NCBI RefSeq assembly: GCF_017565305.1
Contig: NZ_JAGEKP010000007.1
Coordinates: forward strand, 336,147-400,146
From: Leifsonia sp. TF02-11
GTDB taxonomy: Bacteria > Actinomycetota > Actinomycetes > Actinomycetales > Microbacteriaceae
Direction: 5' to 3'
DNA length: 64,000 nucleotides
Below are positions 34,768-42,928 of the stretch, piece by piece. The notes under the pieces were generated by a model. That model worked only from the letters and a program-made list of their open reading frames with translations. It did no database searches and was not told where the DNA came from. How positions within the stretch are numbered: the stretch's first letter is position 1; each line of letters begins with the position of its first letter. Position numbers and translations under genes: made by a program.

Positions 34768-35589
34768 TCATTTGAGCTGGAAGCCTTCGGCGAGCTGGCC
34801 GCCCATCACGTGCTTGCGCACGGCGAGCAGCAGCACGACGGAGGGGATGGCGAGCAGGATCGAGAACACGGCCGCGACCTGCTTGGGGAAGTTGAGGACG
34901 AGGCTGTACATCTCGGTCGGCATCGTGAGGATGTCGGGCGCGCCCACGAGATACGTTCCCTGGGCCTCGTCGAACGCCGCGAGGAACGCCATCACAGCGC
35001 CGACCAGGATGCCGGGCAGCGCCATCCGCAGCGTCACGGTGAAGAAGACGCGGGTCCGCGAAGCACCCGCGTCGCGCGCGGCCTCTTCGAGCGAACGCGG
35101 CACGGCCGAGAACGCTGCAGCCGGGATCCAGGTCATGAAGACGATGGTGCCGAGCAGCTGCACGACCACGATCCCGGCGAAGGTGTTCATCAGGCCGAGT
35201 GCGTAGTAGAGGGAGGCGAGGGTCGCGAACAGGCCCATCCGCGGGAAGGCGTTGGTGGCGAACAGCCCGATCAGGAAGAGCCTCCTGCCGGGGAACTCGA
35301 AGCGCGCGAACGCATACGCGGCCGGCAGGCAGACGACAGCGGACACGACCACGACCACGGGCGTGATCAGCAGCGAGTTCTGGATGGACGAGCCGAGCGC
35401 CTGGTCGCTGAACACGGTCTGCCACCAGCGCAGCGTCCAGGAGTCGGGGAGCAGGTTCGGGTACGTCCAGCGGTCGGCGAAGGCGTGCGCGCCCAGCCAG
35501 ACGAGCGGGCCGAGCACGAACACCAGCAGCACGATGGCGAACACGGCGGCGCCCGCCGAGCGCAGGGCGACGGAGAGGGGGCGCGGCAT
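34768..35589 (-). CDS. ABC transporter permease
   Basis: A 273-residue membrane protein with six predicted helices. It starts MPRPLSVALRS, and its EAA loop is LEEAARDAGASRTRVFFTVTLRMALPG. The ATG overlaps the stop of the upstream permease by one base (TGATG). It belongs to the binding-protein-dependent permeases of the phosphonate/spermidine/iron type rather than CUT1. Confidence 0.9.
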   Translation of the reverse strand: MPRPLSVALRSAGAAVFAIVLLVFVLGPLVWLGAHAFADRWTYPNLLPDSWTLRWWQTVFSDQALGSSIQNSLLITPVVVVVSAVVCLPAAYAFARFEFPGRRLFLIGLFATNAFPRMGLFATLASLYYALGLMNTFAGIVVVQLLGTIVFMTWIPAAAFSAVPRSLEEAARDAGASRTRVFFTVTLRMALPGILVGAVMAFLAAFDEAQGTYLVGAPDILTMPTEMYSLVLNFPKQVAAVFSILLAIPSVVLLLAVRKHVMGGQLAEGFQLK

Positions 35590-36536
35590 CAGATCCGCCC
35601 CTCGCGCCGGGCGCTGCGGAAGTTCGCCCACACGTACAGCGCGCCGATGCCGGCGGCGGCGAGGAAGACGACGAACGCCATCACGAGCGACTGCTGCGGC
35701 TGGTTGTAGGCCGTGAAGTAGCTGGCCAGCGAGACGCCGAGCATCGTCGGCGCGTTCGGTCCGGTGAAGTAGGGGACGGTGTAGGACCCGATCACGCCGA
35801 TGGCCGTGAACGTCACCGCGATGACGATCGGCACCGCGCTCATCGGCAGCAGGATGGTGCGCACGATGCGCGCTGTGCCGGCGCCGGCGTCCCTGGCCGC
35901 CTCGATCAGGGCGTCGGGCACGGACTGCAGGCCGGACGCGATCATCAGCGTGGCGAACGGCAGGGAGGTCCAGGCCGAGCCGATCACGATGGCGACGGCC
36001 GTGTACGACCACACCGGCGCCTCCAGACCGACCTGCGCGAACAGGCTGCGCAGGAAGCCGTCCGCCGAGTAGAAGGTCAGGATCGCCCACGACGCGATCA
36101 CCACCGGGATGAAGAGCGGCACGATGGCGACAGCCGAGAGCAGCCGGGCGAGCCGGCCGCCGTGGAGGCGCAGGGCGAGGCCGATGCCGCCGGCCAGCAC
36201 GACGACGATGGCGGTGCTGGCGAGCGTGACGCCGAGGGTCAGGGCGAGATCCTGCCAGAACGCCGGAGTCGTGAACACGTCGCCGTAGGCGGCGAAGGTG
36301 GGCACGGCGCCGTCCGCGTGGTGGACGTTCTGTCCCACGGCCGCGACGACCGAGTTCAGCCCGCCGGTGAAGCCCACGCTGAACGCGAGGGCGAGAACGA
36401 CGGGCACGCCGACGAAGAGGGCGATGACGACGACCGGAGGCAGGGCGAGCAGGAAGCCCGCCGCCGCGGACCGCGACGCGTGGTGTGCGCCGCGGCCCGC
36501 GGTGGTCGCCGCCGGCGAGGCGGTGACGGTGGCCAT
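35589..36536 (-). CDS. ABC transporter permease
   Basis: A 315-residue membrane protein starting MATVTASPAATT, with a short cytoplasmic tail and six helices; the EAA loop is LIEAARDAGAGTARIVRTILLPMS. It overlaps the binding-protein stop by one base (TAATG). It is partner of the permease at 34768. Confidence 0.9.
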   Translation of the reverse strand: MATVTASPAATTAGRGAHHASRSAAAGFLLALPPVVVIALFVGVPVVLALAFSVGFTGGLNSVVAAVGQNVHHADGAVPTFAAYGDVFTTPAFWQDLALTLGVTLASTAIVVVLAGGIGLALRLHGGRLARLLSAVAIVPLFIPVVIASWAILTFYSADGFLRSLFAQVGLEAPVWSYTAVAIVIGSAWTSLPFATLMIASGLQSVPDALIEAARDAGAGTARIVRTILLPMSAVPIVIAVTFTAIGVIGSYTVPYFTGPNAPTMLGVSLASYFTAYNQPQQSLVMAFVVFLAAAGIGALYVWANFRSARREGRI

Positions 36537-37687
36537 TACTTGCCGGGGACCTTCTGGGCCCACGCCTTGTTCATGTCGGCGGAGACCGTGGCGAAGTACG
36601 ACGGGCGCAGGTGCGCGATGTCCGCGTCCTTGAAGAGGTCCTGCGACGCGGCGGGGAGCTTGGCGAGCGCGATCACCGGGTAGCCGGAGATGCTGTCGGA
36701 GATCAGGCCCTGCGCTGCGGGGGTGAGCAGCCAGGAGACCAGCTTCTCGGCGCCCGCCGTGCGCGGCGAGGCGGCCGGGATGCCGAGATAGCTCGCGCCG
36801 CCGGTCAGCGACGGGTCGGAGATCTGCGTGTAGGCGATGTTCGCCGGGATCTGACCGTTCTTGTGCCCCGTGATGAACTGGTCGCTCCACACCGGCGCCA
36901 TCGAGATCTGACCGCTGGAGAGCAGGTCGAGGACCTGGTTGTTCCCGTTCGGGTAGACGCCCTTCTGGTACACGTATGGGTTGAGGGAGGCCAGAGTGGC
37001 GAAGCCCTTGTCCCACCCGCTCTCGACGCTCGGGTCGGTGCCCGTGACCAGCTTCGTCCGGTCGGCGTCCGAGAGGTTCTGGTCGAGGACGGTGGAGACG
37101 AACGCCGCTCCGCTGCCGCCGGTGTCGGGCGAGTTGTAGGCGAACTTGCCCGGGTTGGCCTTGATCCAGGCGAGCAGGTCGTCGAGTGTCTTCGGCGGGG
37201 TGGGCACGGTCTTCGTGTCGTAGGCGAGCACGACGCTGGAGCCGCGGTAGGGGATGCCGCCGTTGCCGCCCGCGGCGACCAAGTCCTTCGGGACGTCGGC
37301 GAGACCGGGGACGTTCGTGCTGCTGACCTTCGTCAGCAAGCCGGACGCCGCCACCTGGGCGACGAAGCCGGCGTCGACCAGGTCGTAGCCCGGGTCCTTC
37401 TTCTGCAGGGTGGCCGCGGTGAGCTTCGCGACGGTCTGCTGGTCGTGGAGCCCGTGCAGGTCGAAGTCCACCGAGACCGTGTAGCCCGGGTTGGCCTTCT
37501 CGAACGCCGGGATCAGGGTCTTCTGCCAGAGGTCCTGGATGTTGGTGTCCGCGCTGAGGAAGACGGTGAGCTTCTTGTCGGCGCCGTCGGACGACGACGC
37601 GGCGGAGCTGCTCTGGGCGCAGCCGGCCAGAGCGAGGCCCGCGGCCGTGACGACCGCGAGGGAGGTGAGCAGGCGGGAGGTTTTCAC
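36536..37687 (-). CDS. ABC transporter substrate-binding lipoprotein
   Basis: A 383-residue lipoprotein starting at GTG 37687 with AGGAG seven bases upstream. The lipobox is LALAGC (Cys23). The mature domain (KKLTVFLSADTNIQDLWQKTLIPAFEKANPGY) belongs to the thiamine/iron/phosphonate-type group 1 proteins. No stem-loop separates it from the permease, unlike in the other importers of this window. The linked GDPD and phosphatase suggest an organophosphate such as a glycerophosphodiester; this is inference. Confidence 0.88.
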   Translation of the reverse strand: MKTSRLLTSLAVVTAAGLALAGCAQSSSAASSSDGADKKLTVFLSADTNIQDLWQKTLIPAFEKANPGYTVSVDFDLHGLHDQQTVAKLTAATLQKKDPGYDLVDAGFVAQVAASGLLTKVSSTNVPGLADVPKDLVAAGGNGGIPYRGSSVVLAYDTKTVPTPPKTLDDLLAWIKANPGKFAYNSPDTGGSGAAFVSTVLDQNLSDADRTKLVTGTDPSVESGWDKGFATLASLNPYVYQKGVYPNGNNQVLDLLSSGQISMAPVWSDQFITGHKNGQIPANIAYTQISDPSLTGGASYLGIPAASPRTAGAEKLVSWLLTPAAQGLISDSISGYPVIALAKLPAASQDLFKDADIAHLRPSYFATVSADMNKAWAQKVPGK

Positions 37688-37794
37688 GAAAGCGCTCCTG
37701 TGTGGGGAGGGAGTGGGTGGGAGTCGCCGCACCCCGTCGGGGCGGGCGGTCTTCACGCTAATCGGGCTGCGCGTTCGTGGCGATAGTTCAGCAA

Positions 37795-37880
37795 GAGGTT
37801 TCAAATGAGCGCCAAATGCTGTTCATTCAGCGTTCATATGAGCGAAAATGAGCACCGGAATGCTATTCGTGTTCATATCC
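37795..37880. promoter_or_regulatory. Divergent promoter region with repeated DeoR-type sites
   Basis: CGTTCATATGAGCG (37831-37844) is a near-perfect palindrome. Related half sites surround it: TTTCAAATGAGCG (from 37799), GTTCATTCAGCG (37821-37832), AAAATGAGC (37845-37853) and GTTCATATCC (37871-37880). The AT-rich run stands out in the GC-rich surroundings and lies between the importer operon and deoR, so the DeoR protein is the expected binder. Confidence 0.6.
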
Positions 37881-37893
37881 GGAAGGAGACCGC

Positions 37894-38646
37894 ATGCTGA
37901 CCCATCAGCGCGAAGAGGCCATCGTCGAGCGCGTCCGCACGTCGGGGAGCGCGACGGTCGAGGAGCTGTCCGCGCTGCTCGACGTCAGCGGCACCACCAT
38001 CCGCCGCGACCTGGAGCGCCTCGAGCTCGCCGGCAGCGTGCGGCGCGTGCACGGCGGCGCCACTCTCCCCGAGGTCGGTCACGACGAGTTCGAGGACCTG
38101 GACCCCGACGCCGCAGAGAAGCGTGCCATCGCCGCCACGACGGCCGGCCTCATCCGGGACGGCGACGTCGTGCTCCTCGACATCGGCCACACCACGCTCG
38201 CGATCGCCCGCCACCTCCGCGACCGGCCGGTGACGATCGTCACCAACAACCTCTGGATCCTGCGGGTGCTGGGCGATGACCCCGTGTGCACCCTCATCCT
38301 GCTCGGCGGCGCCGTCGGGTCGAAGCCGGGCACGGTGTCCGGCCCGCTCACCGAGCAGATGCTCGCTCTCATCCACGCGGATGTCGCCGTGATCAGCAGC
38401 GGCGGCATCCGCCCGGACGGATCGGTGGTGACCGACCTCAATCAGGAGGCGACGATCAAGCACCGGATGTGCCGAGCGGCCGACCGGACCATCCTGGTGG
38501 CGACATCGCTGAAGTTCCCCGGCGAGGGAGCCTTCCAGATCGCGTCCCTGCAGGATTTCGACGTCGTCGTCACGACGCCGGGTTCCGGCGCGGCCACGCT
38601 CGATGCCGCGGCCGGGCAGGGGATGCGCGTGGTGATCGCGGACTAG
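37894..38646 (+). CDS. DeoR/GlpR family transcriptional regulator
   Basis: A 250-residue protein with GGAAGGAG upstream. The helix-turn-helix is REEAIVERVRTSGSATVEELSALLDVSGTTIRRDLERLELAGSVRRVHGGA (about 6-56), and the DeoRC sensor follows (AAEKRAIAATTAGLIRDGDVVLLDIGHTT). DeoR sensors usually bind phosphorylated sugars, which suits control of an importer linked to phosphate-ester enzymes. Its 3' end overlaps that of the convergent lacI gene by four bases. Confidence 0.93.
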   Translation: MLTHQREEAIVERVRTSGSATVEELSALLDVSGTTIRRDLERLELAGSVRRVHGGATLPEVGHDEFEDLDPDAAEKRAIAATTAGLIRDGDVVLLDIGHTTLAIARHLRDRPVTIVTNNLWILRVLGDDPVCTLILLGGAVGSKPGTVSGPLTEQMLALIHADVAVISSGGIRPDGSVVTDLNQEATIKHRMCRAADRTILVATSLKFPGEGAFQIASLQDFDVVVTTPGSGAATLDAAAGQGMRVVIAD

Positions 38647-39668
38647 GCGGCGTCGCCGTCCGCAACCTCCCCGTGCCGCCCGCACGACCGCCGCGCCACG
38701 AACCGGTGCGGCAGCGTCTCGTGCACGTGGGCGTCCGCCGCCGCGATCAGCACCTCGATGGCGCGGGTGGCCAGTTCGGGGATGGGCTGCTGGACGGTCG
38801 ACAGCGAGGGGACCGCGTACCGCGAGTGGGCGGTCCCGTCGAACCCGACGACGGCGAGGTCGTCGGGCACGCGGAGGCCGAGCTCGGCCGCGGCGTAGAG
38901 CACTCCGAACGCCTGTTCGTCGGTGGCGACGTAGATCGCCCGGGGGCGGTCGTCGCTCGCGAGCCAGTCCAGCGACACGCGGGCGGCGTCGCCGCGGGAG
39001 GTCTCCGACCGGCGCACCGAGGCCTCCACTCCGGGCGATCGGAGGATGGCGCGCGTGAACCCGGCCGCGTGCTGGCGGGAGCCGGCCGAGTCGGTCGGGC
39101 CGTTGAGCAGGCCGATCGTTCGGTACCCGTGGCCGACGAGGTGCTGCGTCGCCTCCTCGGCGGCGTGGTCGTAGTCGATGGTCAGCGAGGAGGCCGGCTG
39201 GTCGAGGTCGAGGGGGTGCAGGGCGACGATCGGGATGCCGGCCTCCGCCACGAAGCCGAGCTGCGGATCGTCCGACACCGACACCAGGACGATGCCGTCG
39301 ACGCGGCGTTCGATGAACGAGCTCAGCTGCTGCAGCTCCTGCTCTTCGCTGCCGGCGGAGTCGGCGATCAGCAGCAGCCGGCCGGCGGCCGTCGCCGCCG
39401 TCTCGAGTGCGCGCGATACCTCGCCGAAGTAGGGGTTGGCGATGTCGGGCACGATCAGGCCGACCGAGAGCGTTTTCCCTGCGCTCAGCGCGCGGGCGAG
39501 CGCGTTGGGCCGGTAGTTGAGCTCGGCGGCGGCGCGCAGCACGCGCTCGCGCGTCGCAGGGGAGACGTTCCGTGGGCCGTTGTTGAAGACATAGCTGACC
39601 ACCGCCGTGGAGGTCCCCGCCCGTTCGGCGACGTCTCGTCCTGTTGCCACTTCCCCCTCGTTTCCCAC
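38643..39668 (-). CDS. LacI family transcriptional regulator
   Basis: A 341-residue protein: helix-turn-helix ATGRDVAERAGTSTAVVSYVF, hinge YRPNALARALSAGKTLSVGL, and sensor domain ending VPDDLAVVGFDGTAHSRYAVPSLSTVQQP. GTG 39668 was used; a GTG six codons later (39650) matches the usual LacI opening better and may be the real start. It is divergent from the CUT1 cassette at 39798 and has three matching operators in the gap. Confidence 0.92.
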   Translation of the reverse strand: MGNEGEVATGRDVAERAGTSTAVVSYVFNNGPRNVSPATRERVLRAAAELNYRPNALARALSAGKTLSVGLIVPDIANPYFGEVSRALETAATAAGRLLLIADSAGSEEQELQQLSSFIERRVDGIVLVSVSDDPQLGFVAEAGIPIVALHPLDLDQPASSLTIDYDHAAEEATQHLVGHGYRTIGLLNGPTDSAGSRQHAAGFTRAILRSPGVEASVRRSETSRGDAARVSLDWLASDDRPRAIYVATDEQAFGVLYAAAELGLRVPDDLAVVGFDGTAHSRYAVPSLSTVQQPIPELATRAIEVLIAAADAHVHETLPHRFVARRSCGRHGEVADGDAA

Positions 39669-39685
39669 GCGTAGCCGTCGATTCT

Positions 39686-39776
39686 TCTAATCGATTAGAG
39701 AAATCCTAGTCATCATCTTGCGGATCCTCCACCGAGCATTTATGGTCATCTAAGCGGTTAGCTCTATCCGCTTAGA
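39686..39776. promoter_or_regulatory. Three LacI-type operators, consensus TCTAANCGNTTAGA
   Basis: Site 1, TCTAATCGATTAGA (39686-39699), is a perfect palindrome next to the lacI start. Sites 2 and 3, TCTAAGCGGTTAGC (39749-39762) and TCTATCCGCTTAGA (39763-39776), lie back to back upstream of the binding-protein gene. Sites 2 and 3 together also make an inverted repeat ATCTAAGCGG/CCGCTTAGAT. The central CG is typical of LacI proteins. Looping between site 1 and sites 2/3 is possible. Confidence 0.8.
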
Positions 39777-39797
39777 TTTCGAGAGAAGGACTACCCG

Positions 39798-41084
39798 ATG
39801 AAGCGTTCCTCCCTCGTCGTCGCCGCCACTCTGGCGGCGTCGGCGCTGCTGCTCGGCGGCTGTTCGGCCTCCGGCTCCTCCTCGTCCCCGACGACCGGCA
39901 CGGTCAACCTGCTCGGCCCGGAGGACCCGAAGACGTTCGCCCCGGTGATCGCCGGCTTCGAGGCCGCGAACCCCGGCGACACGGTCAAGTACACGCAGGT
40001 GCCGTTCGACCAGCTGAGCAGCACCCTGCAGCAGCGGCTCGCCGCCAAGGACAGCACGATCGACGTGTACGCGGTCGACCAGCCGAACATCCCGCAGCTC
40101 GCGGCGCAGGGCTTCCTCGAAGACCTCTCCGACCTCCAGAGCAAGGAGAAGGCGGCGACCTCCGACGCCCAGTACAAGATCAACCTCTACAACGGCAAGA
40201 TGTGGGCTCTGTCGGTCTGGAACTCGACCCAGCTGATGTTCTACAACAAGGACGCACTGGCCAAGGCCGGCGTCCAGCCACCCTCGGCCGATCCGGCCCA
40301 GCGCTGGACGTGGGAACAGACCGAGACCGCGGCCCGCGCAGCCCAGGCGGCCGGGATCAAGAACGGCCTGCTGATGGAGCAGGTCGAGGCGTACTACCAG
40401 CTGCAGCCGCTGATGGAGTCGCTCGGCGGCGGCTCCGGCATCACCGGAAAGCAGATGCTGACCCCCGCCGTCGAGACGGCGGGCTGGCAGAAGGCGATGC
40501 AGTGGTACGCCGACACCTTCGCCAGCGGGCTGTCCCCGCGCGGCGTCGGCGGCTTCCAGACCTCGCCGGTGTTCTCCAACGGCGACGTCGCGTTCTTCGT
40601 CGGCGGCCCGTGGGATGTCGGCAACTTCGCCCAGAACGCGAAGTTCGACTGGGGCGTCGCGCCGCTGCCGTACTTCGAGGGCGGCAAGCAGGTGACGCCG
40701 ACCGGCTCGTGGTCGTGGGGCATCAATCCGGCCTCCACGAAGAAGGACCTCGCCAAGAAGTTCCTCGAGTACGCGGCGCTGAACCCCGAGGGCAACCTCC
40801 TCACCGCCAAGAACACGACCATCATCCCGTCCGTCACCGAGGCCGAGAAGAAGTACCTGCCGACCCTGGAGGCCCTCGGCGGCGCGCACAGCGCCGGCGT
40901 CGAGAAGCTGGTCGCCTACGAGGTGACGCACACGGCGGTGGCCCGCCCGGTCTCGGTCGGCTACGTGCAGTTCGACTCGGTGATGTCCAAAGCCTTCGCC
41001 GACATCCGCAACGGCGCCGACGTGAAGTCCCGGCTCGCCCAGGCGACCCAGCAGCTGAAGGACGCCTGGAGTCAGCTGAAATGA
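39798..41084 (+). CDS. ABC transporter substrate-binding lipoprotein (CUT1 family)
   Basis: A 428-residue lipoprotein with lipobox LLLGGC (Cys22). It shares long stretches with the binding protein at 9849 (YYQLQPL, AGWQKA, GLSPRGV, FFVGGPW), so the two cassettes are paralogous. The ligand is probably a nucleoside-like glycoside, inferred from the nucleoside hydrolase at the end of the operon. It overlaps the permease start by four bases. Confidence 0.9.
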   Translation: MKRSSLVVAATLAASALLLGGCSASGSSSSPTTGTVNLLGPEDPKTFAPVIAGFEAANPGDTVKYTQVPFDQLSSTLQQRLAAKDSTIDVYAVDQPNIPQLAAQGFLEDLSDLQSKEKAATSDAQYKINLYNGKMWALSVWNSTQLMFYNKDALAKAGVQPPSADPAQRWTWEQTETAARAAQAAGIKNGLLMEQVEAYYQLQPLMESLGGGSGITGKQMLTPAVETAGWQKAMQWYADTFASGLSPRGVGGFQTSPVFSNGDVAFFVGGPWDVGNFAQNAKFDWGVAPLPYFEGGKQVTPTGSWSWGINPASTKKDLAKKFLEYAALNPEGNLLTAKNTTIIPSVTEAEKKYLPTLEALGGAHSAGVEKLVAYEVTHTAVARPVSVGYVQFDSVMSKAFADIRNGADVKSRLAQATQQLKDAWSQLK

Positions 41085-42022
41085 CCACCAGCACCATCCG
41101 CCCCGGGGCCCGCAGCGCGGGCTCCGGGGCGGGAGCCCCGCAGCGACCGCGCAGGAGGCGCACGCAGCGCCCGGCGCTGGTCGCCCTGGCGTTCCTCTCG
41201 CCGGCGCTCATCGCCCTCCTGGTCCTCCGGCTCGTGCCGGCGGCGGACGCGCTCTGGGAGTCGTTCTTCCACAAGAGCCTGCTGCAGAGCGGCTCGGTGT
41301 TCGTCGGTCTCGGCAACTACGCCGAGCTCTTCACCAACAAGGAGTTCCTGGCATCGCTGGGCGTCACGCTCCTGTTCACGATCATTGTCAACCCGCTGCA
41401 GGTCTGCGTCGCCTTCCTGCTCGCGGTGCTCTACACCAAGCGCTCGGCCGGCTCAAAGCTGTGGCGGTCGCTGGTGATCCTGCCGATCGCCGTCCCGCCG
41501 GCGGTCTCCGCCGTGATCTGGAGCGTGATCTACCGCCCTGACGGCCTCGCCAACTCGTTCCTGTCGCTCGTCGGCATCCCGCCGCAGCCGTTCCTGACGT
41601 CGCCGCAGCAGGCGCTGTGGTGCATCATCGTGCTGTTGTCGTGGATCGGCGTCGGCTACTGGATGCTGTTCCTGATCGCCGGTCTCAACGACATCCCGAC
41701 CTCCTACTACGAGGCGGCGTCGCTCGACGGCGCGTCCGCCTGGCGGCAGCTCTGGAGCATCACCTTCCCGCTGCTGCGCCGGCCGCTCGCGTTCGTGCTG
41801 GTGGCCGACACCGTCTCCAACCTGCTCGTTTTCGCGCCGGTCCAGATCCTCACCAAGGGCGGACCGCAGGGCGCGACGAACCTGCTCATGTACGACATCT
41901 ACAACCGCGCGTACACGCTGGGCGACCTCAACAAGGCGCAGGCGGAGGTCATCATCCTGGTGCTGCTCACGATCGCGATCGTCGCGCTGCAGTTCCGACT
42001 CCTGAGGAGCGACGAGTCATGA
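41081..42022 (+). CDS. CUT1 sugar-type ABC transporter permease (MalF-like)
   Basis: A 313-residue membrane protein starting MTTSTIRPG. An Arg-rich tail precedes six helices; the EAA loop is YYEAASLDGASAWRQLWSITFPLLRRPL. It resembles the permease at 11247 along its length (for example YWMLFLIAGLNDIPTSYYEAA against YWMMFLIAGLGDIPPVYYEAA). No ATPase gene is present in the operon. Confidence 0.92.
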   Translation: MTTSTIRPGARSAGSGAGAPQRPRRRRTQRPALVALAFLSPALIALLVLRLVPAADALWESFFHKSLLQSGSVFVGLGNYAELFTNKEFLASLGVTLLFTIIVNPLQVCVAFLLAVLYTKRSAGSKLWRSLVILPIAVPPAVSAVIWSVIYRPDGLANSFLSLVGIPPQPFLTSPQQALWCIIVLLSWIGVGYWMLFLIAGLNDIPTSYYEAASLDGASAWRQLWSITFPLLRRPLAFVLVADTVSNLLVFAPVQILTKGGPQGATNLLMYDIYNRAYTLGDLNKAQAEVIILVLLTIAIVALQFRLLRSDES

Positions 42023-42888
42023 CCTCCACCCTCGCCCCGCGCGCCACCCGCTCGCGCGGTCGGCGCACCCTCGCCTACGTGGGCCTGAGCGTGGCCGCCG
42101 CGGTCGTCGGGCTGCTGTTCCTGCTGCCGCTGTGGTGGACGTTCGTCAACTCGTTGCGGCCGGGAGCCGAGACGTTCAGCTACCTGAACCCGCTGCAGTG
42201 GCAGACCTTCTTCACGCTCACCCCGACGCTCGACAACTACCTCTCGCTGCTGAGCAGCGACCTCGGCAGGGCGATCGCCAACTCGCTGTTCGTCAGCGTC
42301 ACGACCGTCGTGATCGGGTTGGTCATCTGCGCGATGGCGGCGTTCGGGTTGTCGGCGATCCCGTTCCGGGGCAGGGGCGCGCTGTTCTCGATCGTGATCC
42401 TCAGCTTCCTGATCCCGTTCGACGCGATCTCCATCCCGCTCGCGGGCCTGTTCCGCGACTGGAACCTGCAGAACACCTTCACCGGCCTGATCCTGCCCGG
42501 AATCGGCAACGGCATGGCGATCTTCCTGCTGCGGACGTTCTTCCTCGCCATCCCCGGCGAGCTGGTGGAGGCCGGCCGGCTCGACGGACTCGGCTGGTGG
42601 GGGATCTTCCGGCGCATCTACGTGCCGCTGTCGCGCCCCGCGCTGATCGGCGCAGGGCTGATGCTCTTCCTCTTCCAGTGGCAGGCCTACGTGTGGCCGC
42701 TGCTCATGGGCACGGACGACACCCACATCCTCGGCCCGGTCGCCCTGTCGAACCTGCAGGGCCAGTTCAACGTCGACTACGGCGTGATGTTCGCCGCGTC
42801 GATCGTGCTGACCATCATCCCGCTCGCGATCATCGTCGCCTGCCAGCGCTACTTCATCCAGTCCGTGAGCACCAGCGGCCTCAAGTAG
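42019..42888 (+). CDS. CUT1 sugar-type ABC transporter permease (MalG-like)
   Basis: A 289-residue membrane protein overlapping the previous gene by four bases. Six helices are visible, and the EAA loop is LVEAGRLDGLGWWGIFRRIYVPL, in which AG replaces the usual AA. It is the counterpart of the permease at 12203 and shares LFLFQWQAY and IPFRGRG with it. Confidence 0.92.
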   Translation: MTSTLAPRATRSRGRRTLAYVGLSVAAAVVGLLFLLPLWWTFVNSLRPGAETFSYLNPLQWQTFFTLTPTLDNYLSLLSSDLGRAIANSLFVSVTTVVIGLVICAMAAFGLSAIPFRGRGALFSIVILSFLIPFDAISIPLAGLFRDWNLQNTFTGLILPGIGNGMAIFLLRTFFLAIPGELVEAGRLDGLGWWGIFRRIYVPLSRPALIGAGLMLFLFQWQAYVWPLLMGTDDTHILGPVALSNLQGQFNVDYGVMFAASIVLTIIPLAIIVACQRYFIQSVSTSGLK

Positions 42889-42928
42889 CCGGCTCCGCCA
42901 CCACCTCTCGACACTCCAAGGAACACCC

